Positions 13,525 through 20,924 of a stretch of 22,060 nucleotides of DNA are shown here, piece by piece. The position numbers and the translations under genes are program-made. Under the pieces are notes generated by a model. The model saw nothing but the letters and a program-made list of their open reading frames with translations. It searched no databases and was not told the DNA's origin. Within the stretch, counting starts at the first letter, position 1. Each line of letters starts with the position of its first letter. This stretch comes from a virus. The stretch spans positions 1-22,060 of IMG/VR virus record IMGVR_UViG_3300032050_000899, one strand, 5' to 3'.

Positions 13525-14256
13525 ATGAATAAAAAAATAACATTTGTTTCTCATCAATTATACAACAATGATAACCCAGACCTTTCCCCCAAGCCAGGAA
13601 AAAGACAAGTTCCCAAATGGTTTTCTTCTGCAAATAAGTATTGGAAGGAAGAAGGAAAGGAAGAAGTTTTAAGGCACCAATGGGGCTCAGAAATACTTGG
13701 GTTTAAGTCTTGCCCAGCCTTGCTAGACATATTTTTAAGCGGATACTACTTAACGACACCCTGTGACATTATGTTTTATAAGGATACACAAAACAATTTA
13801 TTGTTGGCTAAAACTGAGCCAGGATATGAAAGCTTTATTGGGTCTAGGGTTCCAATGGAAGGGTTTGAGGTTCCTTATGGATACGAAGCACAACATTTTC
13901 ATTGGTATCCAAATTGGGGAGTTAAATTAGAAAAGGGTTATAGTGCAATTTTTATGTCTCCAATGAATAGATATGATTTACCTTTTATAACTACTGCTGG
14001 TATAATAGATAGCGATATGTTAGAAATACCAGGCCTTACTCCATTTTTTTTAAGAAAAGATTTTTCTGGTTTATTGCCAGCAGGAACACCATATCTTCAA
14101 ATATTTCCATTTAAAAGAGAAGATTGGAATATGGAATTAGATTATAAAGAAGAACAAGAAATGAATGAAATAAAAAATAAAGCTTCAAAAATTTTGAGAA
14201 CAACTGAAAACGGACAATATAAAAAGAAATTATGGCAAAGAAAGGTATACGAATGA
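13525..14256 (+). CDS. Unknown conserved phage protein, paralogue B (possibly DUF6065-like)
   Basis: This 243-residue protein has an N-terminal segment PGKRQVPKWFSSANKYW and a core SCPALLDIFLSGYYLTTPCDIMFY. A tract NWGVKLEKGYSAIFMSPMNR and the segment LLPAGTPYLQIFPFKRE follow, and the tail is lysine/glutamate-rich. The core aligns by eye with the preceding gene. The start at 13525 is chosen because an upstream in-frame TTG would lie inside the previous gene, and AAAGGTG lies about 13 bases ahead of the ATG. The stop TGA shares bases with the next start (ATGA), a hallmark of coupled translation. It is probably a partner or a separate modifying/binding protein in the oxygenase block; no catalytic residues are recognised. 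Confidence 0.72.
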   Translation: MNKKITFVSHQLYNNDNPDLSPKPGKRQVPKWFSSANKYWKEEGKEEVLRHQWGSEILGFKSCPALLDIFLSGYYLTTPCDIMFYKDTQNNLLLAKTEPGYESFIGSRVPMEGFEVPYGYEAQHFHWYPNWGVKLEKGYSAIFMSPMNRYDLPFITTAGIIDSDMLEIPGLTPFFLRKDFSGLLPAGTPYLQIFPFKREDWNMELDYKEEQEMNEIKNKASKILRTTENGQYKKKLWQRKVYE

Positions 14257-14942
14257 TACAAGATGCTAATCAAAAGGTTCAAGAGAGAGTAAGGTACGCC
14301 AGGAAGTCAATTACTCCATCAGGTTATTTTGGAAACTCTTCAGATAATATCGTAGAATTAGAAAATTTTATGACAATTGAAGAGCAAGAATACCTTTTAA
14401 ATTTTGCTAAAAATAACACATTGTGGGATATAACGGAGTCACAATGGAATGAAAATGGCAACATCATATACGACCACAGGGTTTGGGAAAATCGTGTTGC
14501 AACAGTTGGAACATTGAAAAAGGCTGACGAAAAAGTAATTGAAATACTAGAGAACTTAACAAATAGAATGCAGCCTATTATCGAAGAAAAATTTAATGTT
14601 ACAGTTCAACCAGCTGCACCAGCCATAGTAAGATGGCCAGTTGGAACCATGCAATTCCCACACGCAGATAAAGAACTTCATGAAGGTCCAGACGCTGGAA
14701 CAGAAAACGAATTTCCTTGGTATGACATAGGAACAGTATTCTATATTAATGATGACTATGTTGGAGGAGAACTATATTTTCCTAAGCAGAGCATAGTGTT
14801 TAAAACTAAGGCCAGGGGAGCATATTTTTTCCCTGGAGACATGCACTATATTCATGGAGTTAATGTTGTTAAAGAAGGATGTAGGTATACATTCCCGCTT
14901 TTTTGGACAGTTACGGAATTAGAAAGAGATAAGCATGAGTAA
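14253..14942 (+). CDS. 2-oxoglutarate/Fe(II) oxygenase (3 of 6)
   Basis: This 229-residue enzyme has iron ligands His137, Asp139 (PHADK) and His201 (YIHGVN). The 2-oxoglutarate-binding position is Arg211 instead of Lys. The core signature is YINDDYVGGELYF. The start at 14253 forms the ATGA overlap with the preceding stop and has AGAAAGG 7 bases upstream. An in-frame ATG seven codons earlier (14232) has no good ribosome site. The N-terminal 90 residues differ from enzymes 1 and 2, with a charged helix and the stretch NIVELENFMTIEEQEYLL. That suggests a different substrate pocket. It overlaps the next gene by 8 bases. Confidence 0.87.
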   Translation: MIQDANQKVQERVRYARKSITPSGYFGNSSDNIVELENFMTIEEQEYLLNFAKNNTLWDITESQWNENGNIIYDHRVWENRVATVGTLKKADEKVIEILENLTNRMQPIIEEKFNVTVQPAAPAIVRWPVGTMQFPHADKELHEGPDAGTENEFPWYDIGTVFYINDDYVGGELYFPKQSIVFKTKARGAYFFPGDMHYIHGVNVVKEGCRYTFPLFWTVTELERDKHE

Positions 14943-15717
14943 TGAATTTGATTTTTTTGAAATTTATCCGATGGTTGATGTTTACAAAAACCTACTTCCA
15001 GATTCAAAAAAAATGGCAGAAATAGTTAAAGAATCTTATGCATCTTCAAAAGGTAAATATTATTTAAGAGAATGGGACCAGTGGTCGATATTTGGAGCCT
15101 ATACTCAGCAAAAACATGATCCAAACGAACCAAGAGAACACGGTCAAATGTACGATGACGAAAAGTATTTGTCTGACTCTGTTTATGCGGCTTATTCAAA
15201 AGCAATATTTGATTATGTAAAAAGACATAATTTAAATCTTCCCGAAGGTGCCTCACTTCTTACATCATCATTTTCAAAATATGATACGAATATTGATGTA
15301 ATGAATAATAATATGTCCATGCAATATCACACAGATTATGTGATTTCAGAAAAAGATATGCCAGGGCCTAAGTTCTTTTTAACATGCACAACCTATCTTA
15401 ATGACGATTATACTGGTGGAGAAATAGAGTTTTTATTGGATGGGGAAACGTATCCTTATAAGCCAGACTCTGGAGATATTTTGGTTTTCCCATCAGGAGA
15501 ACCTTATTTCCATGGAGTTAAAACAATTACATCAGGGGAAAAATTTTTTGTAAGAAACTTTGTTTTTTATCCATATGCTGGCTCGGAAGAATGGTTAAAG
15601 AATCAAAGGCATTATGGTGCGGTTCGTTGGGCTAAAATGGAAGAAGAAAGACTTGAAATAGAAAACCCTAAAAACATGAGATATCATAAGATGGAGGAAA
15701 AGCATGAAAATTACTAA
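14935..15717 (+). CDS. 2-oxoglutarate/Fe(II) oxygenase (4 of 6)
   Basis: This 260-residue enzyme is the longest of the set. Iron ligands are His132, Asp134 (YHTDY) and His193 (YFHGVK), and the co-substrate lysine is Lys203. The core signature is YLNDDYTGGEIEF. It has a C-terminal extension of about 45 residues rich in charged and aromatic residues (EEWLKNQRHYGAVRWAKMEEE) that the shorter paralogues lack. This could bind a partner. It overlaps its neighbours by 8 bases upstream and 14 bases downstream. Confidence 0.88.
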   Translation: MSNEFDFFEIYPMVDVYKNLLPDSKKMAEIVKESYASSKGKYYLREWDQWSIFGAYTQQKHDPNEPREHGQMYDDEKYLSDSVYAAYSKAIFDYVKRHNLNLPEGASLLTSSFSKYDTNIDVMNNNMSMQYHTDYVISEKDMPGPKFFLTCTTYLNDDYTGGEIEFLLDGETYPYKPDSGDILVFPSGEPYFHGVKTITSGEKFFVRNFVFYPYAGSEEWLKNQRHYGAVRWAKMEEERLEIENPKNMRYHKMEEKHENY

Positions 15718-16411
15718 GCACAAAGAAGATGTTTTCCATGTGTCAGACGTTGTAACCAAAGAAGAAGCTAATAAGATAATTAGATATTTAGAATTTTTAG
15801 CAGAGTCAAATCTTTTAAAATGGAATCAAATATCTTTTTATGACTCATATGCAATGGGATTCTGGGAGTCAGATCCAAAGCTGGTGATGTTTGACTTGCC
15901 CCCAGACTATTTTGCTAGACTTAATTCTAGAATAAAAGATGCGTGCGAAAAGGTTTTAGGTAAAGATCTTTCTGAGGTTAGTTATCATGCACAGAAGTGG
16001 ATAGAAGGAGCATTTGCCTCATTTCACTCAGATAACTCAGACGATGAAGGCAATCCAACAGCATTTGAAAGAAGCAAGTATGCAGCATTTATGTATTTAA
16101 ATGATGATTTTACTGGAGGAATATTAAACTTTAAAAATTATGATATTAGTATAAAGCCAGAGATAGGCATGCTTGCAGTATTTGCGGGAGGTCATGGAAA
16201 TGAGCATGAAGTTACACAAATTAAAAGTGGTACAAGATATACAATAGGCTCGTTTTGGGATAATGCAGATTCAGTTTATACTGATGAGCAGAGAAAAAAA
16301 TGGGCTGACGAATTGGCAGAAGTAAGAAAAGCTCAAGACGAAGAATATAAATTATGGGCAGAAGATAAAGAAAAGGGTCTAAGACCAAACTATAAAGGCA
16401 AAAACGAATAA
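15704..16411 (+). CDS. 2-oxoglutarate/Fe(II) oxygenase (5 of 6)
   Basis: This 235-residue enzyme has iron ligands His108, Asp110 (FHSDNSD) and His168 (NEHEVT), and Arg178 at the co-substrate position. The core signature is YLNDDFTGGILNF. The distal-histidine region reads GGHGNEHEV and differs from the aromatic FPS/FPG context of the other five. The C-terminal 45 residues form a charged helix (DEQRKKWADELAEVRKAQDEE). GGAGG lies just upstream of the ATG, within the end of enzyme 4. Confidence 0.87.
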   Translation: MKITKHKEDVFHVSDVVTKEEANKIIRYLEFLAESNLLKWNQISFYDSYAMGFWESDPKLVMFDLPPDYFARLNSRIKDACEKVLGKDLSEVSYHAQKWIEGAFASFHSDNSDDEGNPTAFERSKYAAFMYLNDDFTGGILNFKNYDISIKPEIGMLAVFAGGHGNEHEVTQIKSGTRYTIGSFWDNADSVYTDEQRKKWADELAEVRKAQDEEYKLWAEDKEKGLRPNYKGKNE

Positions 16412-16414
16412 CAA

Positions 16415-16963
16415 ATGAATACTCAAAAGCTAGAGGACAATATATATTATTATACAGAACTTTTTGAGAATAAAAACGAGTATATAGATTTATTAAAAGA
16501 CCCTTCGCTTGATTGGAAAGATTGGTTCTCCAGCGATGGATTAATTCATTATGGTCACTCCATTGGAGGAAACCCGAAGTTATCAGATCATATTTTAAAT
16601 CCAATTAAAGATTTAGTATATAAATGCTTGAAAGACTACACAGCAAATACAGGCCTATCTTTTGGATGGATACCAGAGTTTTATAGAATTCAAAAATATT
16701 CTACAAATGCTTATATGGGCCCACATGTAGACTCAATAGATAAGACAGCATTAAAATCACCAACTATATCTATAGTTTTGTATTTAAATGAAGACTACGA
16801 AGGTGGAAACATATGCTTTCCAGAACAAGGACTTGATATTAAACCAAAGGCTGGGAGTATGATTATATTTCCTTCATATCCACCATACTACCACGATCCA
16901 AAACCAGTAACAAAAGGCACTAAATATATGTGTCCTATATTTTGTTTCAAGGAGCCTTTCTAA
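16415..16963 (+). CDS. 2-oxoglutarate/Fe(II) oxygenase (6 of 6)
   Basis: At 182 residues this is the shortest and nearest to a minimal catalytic core. Iron ligands are His104, Asp106 (GPHVDS) and His160 (YYHDPKP), and the co-substrate lysine is Lys170. The core signature is YLNEDYEGGNICF, followed by KPKAGSMIIFPS. The N-terminus has a helical region ending in the strand WIPEFYRIQKYSTNAYMG. It begins 3 bases after enzyme 5 and is the last gene of the block; the LamG-type virion gene starts 14 bases after its stop. Confidence 0.88.
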   Translation: MNTQKLEDNIYYYTELFENKNEYIDLLKDPSLDWKDWFSSDGLIHYGHSIGGNPKLSDHILNPIKDLVYKCLKDYTANTGLSFGWIPEFYRIQKYSTNAYMGPHVDSIDKTALKSPTISIVLYLNEDYEGGNICFPEQGLDIKPKAGSMIIFPSYPPYYHDPKPVTKGTKYMCPIFCFKEPF

Positions 16964-16971
16964 GGTATAAT
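16942..16971 (+). promoter_or_regulatory. Promoter before the LamG-type gene
   Basis: A weak -35 (TTGTTT, 16942-16947) is followed after 18 bases by a perfect TATAAT (16966-16971). It lies over the end of the last oxygenase gene and only 6 bases before the ATG at 16978, so its transcript would be close to leaderless. Confidence 0.35.
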
Positions 16972-16977
16972 CTTATT

Positions 16978-18885
16978 ATGTCTTATAAATACTCAGTCAT
17001 AAAAGATAATCCACTTGGGTTTTGGTTTCTAGATGAACAGTCTGGAACTACTGCTATAGATATATCTGGTTGTGGAAATAATGGCGTATATTTACAATCT
17101 GTTTCTACTTTTCCTCTGCCACTCACATATGGCGGAATAAATTCTGTAGAAATAACTAGCTCACAAAGTATAACTTTTCCACTAACATATAACTATTATG
17201 GAATAAGTAAAGGTACCCCAATAGCAAATAGTAGCTATTCTTTTAACCCATTTACGATAGAGTCTTTTATCTATCCAAAAGCTTTAACATCAACAATGGA
17301 ACCAGTAGTTGCAGATGCATCAAACGGAGTCGGACTTTTTGTGAACAATAATGGCGTGGCATTTGCACTAAAAGGTTTATCTAATATTGATTCTAGAGTA
17401 GATTTTGCCATATCTAATTTTAGCCGTGTGGTACATGTTGTATGTGTTTATTCGGTGTCAGAAATATCAATATACATAGATGGAGAAAAACAAGCTTCAA
17501 AAACATTAAATGATTTTAAATTTACAAATTCATCTTTGTCACTAAAATGCGGACCCACTTCTAATTCATCAAATAAGTTTTTAGTTGATTCTGTAGCTAT
17601 ATATAGATATTCTTTATCAGAATCTCAAATACAAAATCATTATAATTTAGCTCAGTCACTACCAGCATTTAATACGACCTTTCCAGACCTTGGAGAGCTG
17701 TTTGACATATACGATACAAATATATCAACTAAGTTTGAGTATTCCTACCCAGCAAGAAAACCCTGGAAAGATTTAACTACAGCAGGACTAGAGTATGATT
17801 TTATAAAAAATAGAATACAAATTCCTGTTGGATCTGGAACTTCTCAGTCTGCATTTTTTACTGAGTTTTTATATATACCATCACAATATGGAATAGACGC
17901 TTCCAAGATAGAATGGTCTGCGACAGAAGGAGTATCCGTATACTCAAGTGTTGATGGAATAACCTATGTTGAATGTGAGAATGGCTCTAAAATACCACAG
18001 TATGGAAATTCTACTAGCGGAGAAGATTTTAATGCATCGTATAGCCTTTATATAAAGGTGCTTTTTGAGACAGCAAACGATAAAACAAATAATCCTTTTA
18101 TGGAAAGCCTTACAATTAAGTTTTATAAATCACAGATTATTTATGCTACAAACTCTTCTAGTTACATATCACAAATGACAGATGACCCCGACTATTTTGC
18201 AAAAGCATATGCGGGAAATAAAAGATACTCAGCTTTATCAAGGAATATGCATAGTGGAATACGAGTAAAAGAAAACTCTGGATTCTATTTAAATCTAGGA
18301 AGACTTTGCACATCAATGGAGTTTTTCTATACTCCAAAAGATCTATCTGGCGGAGGTCTTGTATACAGAGAAGAAATTACTTTTATAGAGGTCCTAGGAG
18401 GACTATATAACACCTCATACACTGGATTGGCTGTGGCAGACGGTGGGCTATATAATTCTTCTTATACGGCCTCCTATGACGCAGGGCCAGCAAGTCCAGA
18501 CATAGGGGTAGAATATACATGGGCATCATCTGGAACAATAACTAAAAATAATATAAAAAAGATATATATAAACGGAGTAGATAAAACATCTCAAACATCA
18601 ATATCAAATGTTTTTAAGGCTGGTGAAATTTATCACGTAGTCCTGGTTTTTGATAATCAAATCATGAACTCAGTTAAGCTAGGATATTCCCTTGATGGGG
18701 CTTCAGAGTCTTCATATCAATATATATCTACATACGGCTATGAGCTAGATTCTGCAACAGTTACTGATCATTATCAAATTTATATAAATGGAGACCCTAC
18801 TGTTATATCTGAACCGTCATTCTCCCTGACAGAAAATACAGCCGAAGTATTCGATAATGACTGGATTGTGATCCAAAACGTTTAA
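16978..18885 (+). CDS. LamG/concanavalin-A-like virion protein
   Basis: This 635-residue protein has a jelly-roll LamG-type domain at about residues 1-220. It opens PLGFWFLDEQSGTTAIDISGCGNNGVYLQ and contains VVHVVCVYSVSEISIYIDGE. A central beta region follows, then a second ConA-like region at about 400-635 with a short internal repeat, GGLYNTSYT/GGLYNSSYT. Such domains on virions usually bind sugars or form spikes. The ATG at 16978 is chosen over an in-frame GTG at 16930 inside the previous gene, because the domain starts right at this ATG. An AAGG ribosome site is weak. It separates the oxygenase block from the head genes and is likely a tail or head decoration. Confidence 0.78.
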   Translation: MSYKYSVIKDNPLGFWFLDEQSGTTAIDISGCGNNGVYLQSVSTFPLPLTYGGINSVEITSSQSITFPLTYNYYGISKGTPIANSSYSFNPFTIESFIYPKALTSTMEPVVADASNGVGLFVNNNGVAFALKGLSNIDSRVDFAISNFSRVVHVVCVYSVSEISIYIDGEKQASKTLNDFKFTNSSLSLKCGPTSNSSNKFLVDSVAIYRYSLSESQIQNHYNLAQSLPAFNTTFPDLGELFDIYDTNISTKFEYSYPARKPWKDLTTAGLEYDFIKNRIQIPVGSGTSQSAFFTEFLYIPSQYGIDASKIEWSATEGVSVYSSVDGITYVECENGSKIPQYGNSTSGEDFNASYSLYIKVLFETANDKTNNPFMESLTIKFYKSQIIYATNSSSYISQMTDDPDYFAKAYAGNKRYSALSRNMHSGIRVKENSGFYLNLGRLCTSMEFFYTPKDLSGGGLVYREEITFIEVLGGLYNTSYTGLAVADGGLYNSSYTASYDAGPASPDIGVEYTWASSGTITKNNIKKIYINGVDKTSQTSISNVFKAGEIYHVVLVFDNQIMNSVKLGYSLDGASESSYQYISTYGYELDSATVTDHYQIYINGDPTVISEPSFSLTENTAEVFDNDWIVIQNV

Positions 18886-18908
18886 TTTTGTCATCAATCG
18901 TGACAAAA
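18886..18908. other. Inverted repeat after the LamG gene
   Basis: A perfect 8-bp dyad TTTTGTCA/TGACAAAA with a 7-base loop starts immediately after the stop codon. It could be a short terminator stem or a binding site. Its TTGTCA/TGACAA core recalls the half-site of the dyad at 1002-1022. No T-run follows on the plus strand beyond the stem. Confidence 0.45.
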
Positions 18909-18925
18909 GCTGGACTTAAACAAAA

Positions 18926-18931
18926 TATAAT
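18926..18931 (+). promoter_or_regulatory. TATAAT -10 box before the head block
   Basis: A perfect TATAAT lies 16-22 bases ahead of the next start codon. GTGACA (18900-18905) matches the -35 consensus in five of six bases but the 20-base spacing is long. If used, the mRNA would begin almost at the start codon. Confidence 0.35.
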
Positions 18932-18947
18932 GGTAGAATGAGTGTCT

Positions 18948-19289
18948 ATGGACTTCAATAAGATCGGCACCAAAGTTTTAGACGAGGAAACAACACTCGG
19001 AATTTACGTATGGGAAATTGATGGAAAGTGGGTCGGAGACGACGAAGGAAACTACCTATCAATAACATCAATGAAGGATAACAAAGAAAGAATTGAAGCC
19101 TTGAGAAAAGCTGTTTCTGGATATGGTATAGACAGAGGGCAGCCATTATTTTTGTCGGGAAGACGCAAGATTGATGATGAAGAATATCAGTATCAGCAGT
19201 CAAGACTTAATTTAGGTTTAGTGCCAGACCCACTAGATGTAGGAAACTATAAGGATGAGATGAAAAAGCTCACTGTGCCAGGGAGATAA
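18948..19289 (+). CDS. Small conserved protein preceding the portal gene
   Basis: The 113-residue product (115 if the GTG at 18942 is used) has a beta hairpin (TLGIYVWEIDGKWVGDDEGNYLSI). A helical part follows, then LFLSGRRKIDDEEYQYQQSRLNLGLVPDP. No known domain is recognised. It ends 2 bases before the portal gene and is co-transcribed with it, so a role in head assembly or packaging is likely. Neither candidate start has a clear Shine-Dalgarno sequence, which fits the nearly leaderless promoter at 18926. Confidence 0.7.
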   Translation: MDFNKIGTKVLDEETTLGIYVWEIDGKWVGDDEGNYLSITSMKDNKERIEALRKAVSGYGIDRGQPLFLSGRRKIDDEEYQYQQSRLNLGLVPDPLDVGNYKDEMKKLTVPGR

Positions 19290-19291
19290 AA

Positions 19292-20872
19292 ATGGAACAT
19301 GTTGATGAAACCCCAGAAGTAAATGAAGAAATTCAGCTATCTAGTGCTGCTGATTGGTTTTCTTTTAAGAAAGAAACAGAGCATGATGATCCATTTAATA
19401 TTCAATTAGATGACATTAGAAAGCTAAACGGATTAAGCCCAGCATTTCGCAGAAAAATAGGCAGAGAATTTTCTAAAGCCTTTACTGGAATAGATAGTAC
19501 ATCAACACAGCAAAACTTGCTAGCACAGGCAATAACTGGTTACGCCATGTTTGATCTGGTTCAGCCAATATATAACTTAGAGTATCTATCAAAAATTTAT
19601 GAAGTTTCAACATATAACTACGCAGCAATAAATGCAAAAGTTGCAAACATTGTAGGTCTAGGATATCAATTCGATGAGACAAGAAAAACAAACGATGCCC
19701 TTGACGGAATCACAGATGAAAAACAATTACAGAGAGCCAGAAAAAAGCTTGGCAAATTAAGACAAGATTTAGAGCAGTGGCTAGAGGATGTAAATGATGA
19801 AGAAACATTTACAGAAACTCTTATTAAAGCGTATACAGATTTAGAAGCAACTGGTAATGGCTTTATTGAAATAGGCAGAACAACTCGTGGAGATATTGGA
19901 TACATTGGACATATTCCAGCAAAGACAATGCGTGTAAGAAGATTACGTGATGGCTTTATTCAGTTGCTTTACGGAAAGGCTGTTTTCTTCAGAAACTTTG
20001 GCGATCAAGATACACCGAATCCAATTGCTGGCGGACTAGATAGACCAAACGAAATTATTCATTTAAAGAAATATACTCCTATGGATAATTACTACGGTAT
20101 TCCAGATATTATTGCTGCACAAGTAGCTCTTGCAGGAAATGAATTTTCTGGTCAGTACAACCTTGACTATTTCCAGAACAAGGCTGTTCCAAGATATATT
20201 ATTACTGTTAAGGGTGCCAAACTTTCACCAGAGTCAGAAAGAAAATTGCTTGAGTTTTTCCAGGTTGGACTAAAGGGCAAAAACCATAGGTCTCTTTATG
20301 TCCCTCTTCCACCAGATACGCCTGACTCAAAGGTTGAATTTAAAATGGATCCAATTGAGGCTGGAGCACAGGAATCATCATTTAATGTTTATCGTAAAGC
20401 AAATAGAGATGAAATTCTTTTAGCACACAGAACTCCAATTTCTAAAATTGGTATTCCAGAAGGAATTAATTTAGCTGCAGCAAGAGATGCGGATAAAACA
20501 TTTAAAGAGCAGGTTTGTCGCCCAGCACAAATGAGATTAGAGAAAAAAATTAATTTAATTATTGCTGAAAAAACAGATGCCGTTCAAATTAAATTTAATG
20601 AACTTAGCCTTACAGATGAAGATACTCAGTCAAAGATTGATGAGAGATATTTAAGAATGCAGGTTATTACCCCTAATGAAGTTCGTCTAAGAATGGGTAA
20701 AATTGCAATTGAAGGCGGAGATGAAGTTATTCAATTAAAGCCTCAGCAGCAGGCAGAAATTAGAGCTCAGGCTGGACAGACAAGAACTAGGGATCAAGAA
20801 AGACAAAATAATTCTCCAGATATTTCTGGGGAAGCCAGGAATCCAAAAGGTGACGGAAGTCAGGTAGAATAA
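19292..20872 (+). CDS. Phage portal protein
   Basis: This 526-residue protein forms the dodecameric ring at the capsid vertex through which DNA is packaged and ejected. Typical features of HK97/PBSX-type portals are visible. The N-terminal part reads YEVSTYNYAAINAKVANIVGLGYQF. The centre carries GNGFIEIGRTTRGDIGYIGHIPAKTMRVRR and HLKKYTPMDNYYGIPDI. The helical region FSGQYNLDYFQNKAVPRYIITVKGAKL leads into HRTPISKIGIPEG, and the C-terminus is Gln/Arg-rich. GGGAG precedes the ATG. It is followed by the protease-scaffold gene, the canonical head-module order. Confidence 0.92.
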   Translation: MEHVDETPEVNEEIQLSSAADWFSFKKETEHDDPFNIQLDDIRKLNGLSPAFRRKIGREFSKAFTGIDSTSTQQNLLAQAITGYAMFDLVQPIYNLEYLSKIYEVSTYNYAAINAKVANIVGLGYQFDETRKTNDALDGITDEKQLQRARKKLGKLRQDLEQWLEDVNDEETFTETLIKAYTDLEATGNGFIEIGRTTRGDIGYIGHIPAKTMRVRRLRDGFIQLLYGKAVFFRNFGDQDTPNPIAGGLDRPNEIIHLKKYTPMDNYYGIPDIIAAQVALAGNEFSGQYNLDYFQNKAVPRYIITVKGAKLSPESERKLLEFFQVGLKGKNHRSLYVPLPPDTPDSKVEFKMDPIEAGAQESSFNVYRKANRDEILLAHRTPISKIGIPEGINLAAARDADKTFKEQVCRPAQMRLEKKINLIIAEKTDAVQIKFNELSLTDEDTQSKIDERYLRMQVITPNEVRLRMGKIAIEGGDEVIQLKPQQQAEIRAQAGQTRTRDQERQNNSPDISGEARNPKGDGSQVE

Positions 20873-20924
20873 TCTACTCGACTGTTATTTGCCTTTTTAT
20901 ATATATGCCTATAAAATTAAGCAT

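Noticed and set aside
14232-14252. Upstream ATG of oxygenase 3
   Set aside because: It has no suitable ribosome site, while the ATG at 14253 has AGAAAGG at good distance and forms an ATGA overlap with the previous stop.
16930-16977. GTG start for the LamG protein inside oxygenase 6
   Set aside because: The 16 extra residues lie within the previous gene and precede the point where the LamG domain pattern begins. The ATG at 16978 is simpler.
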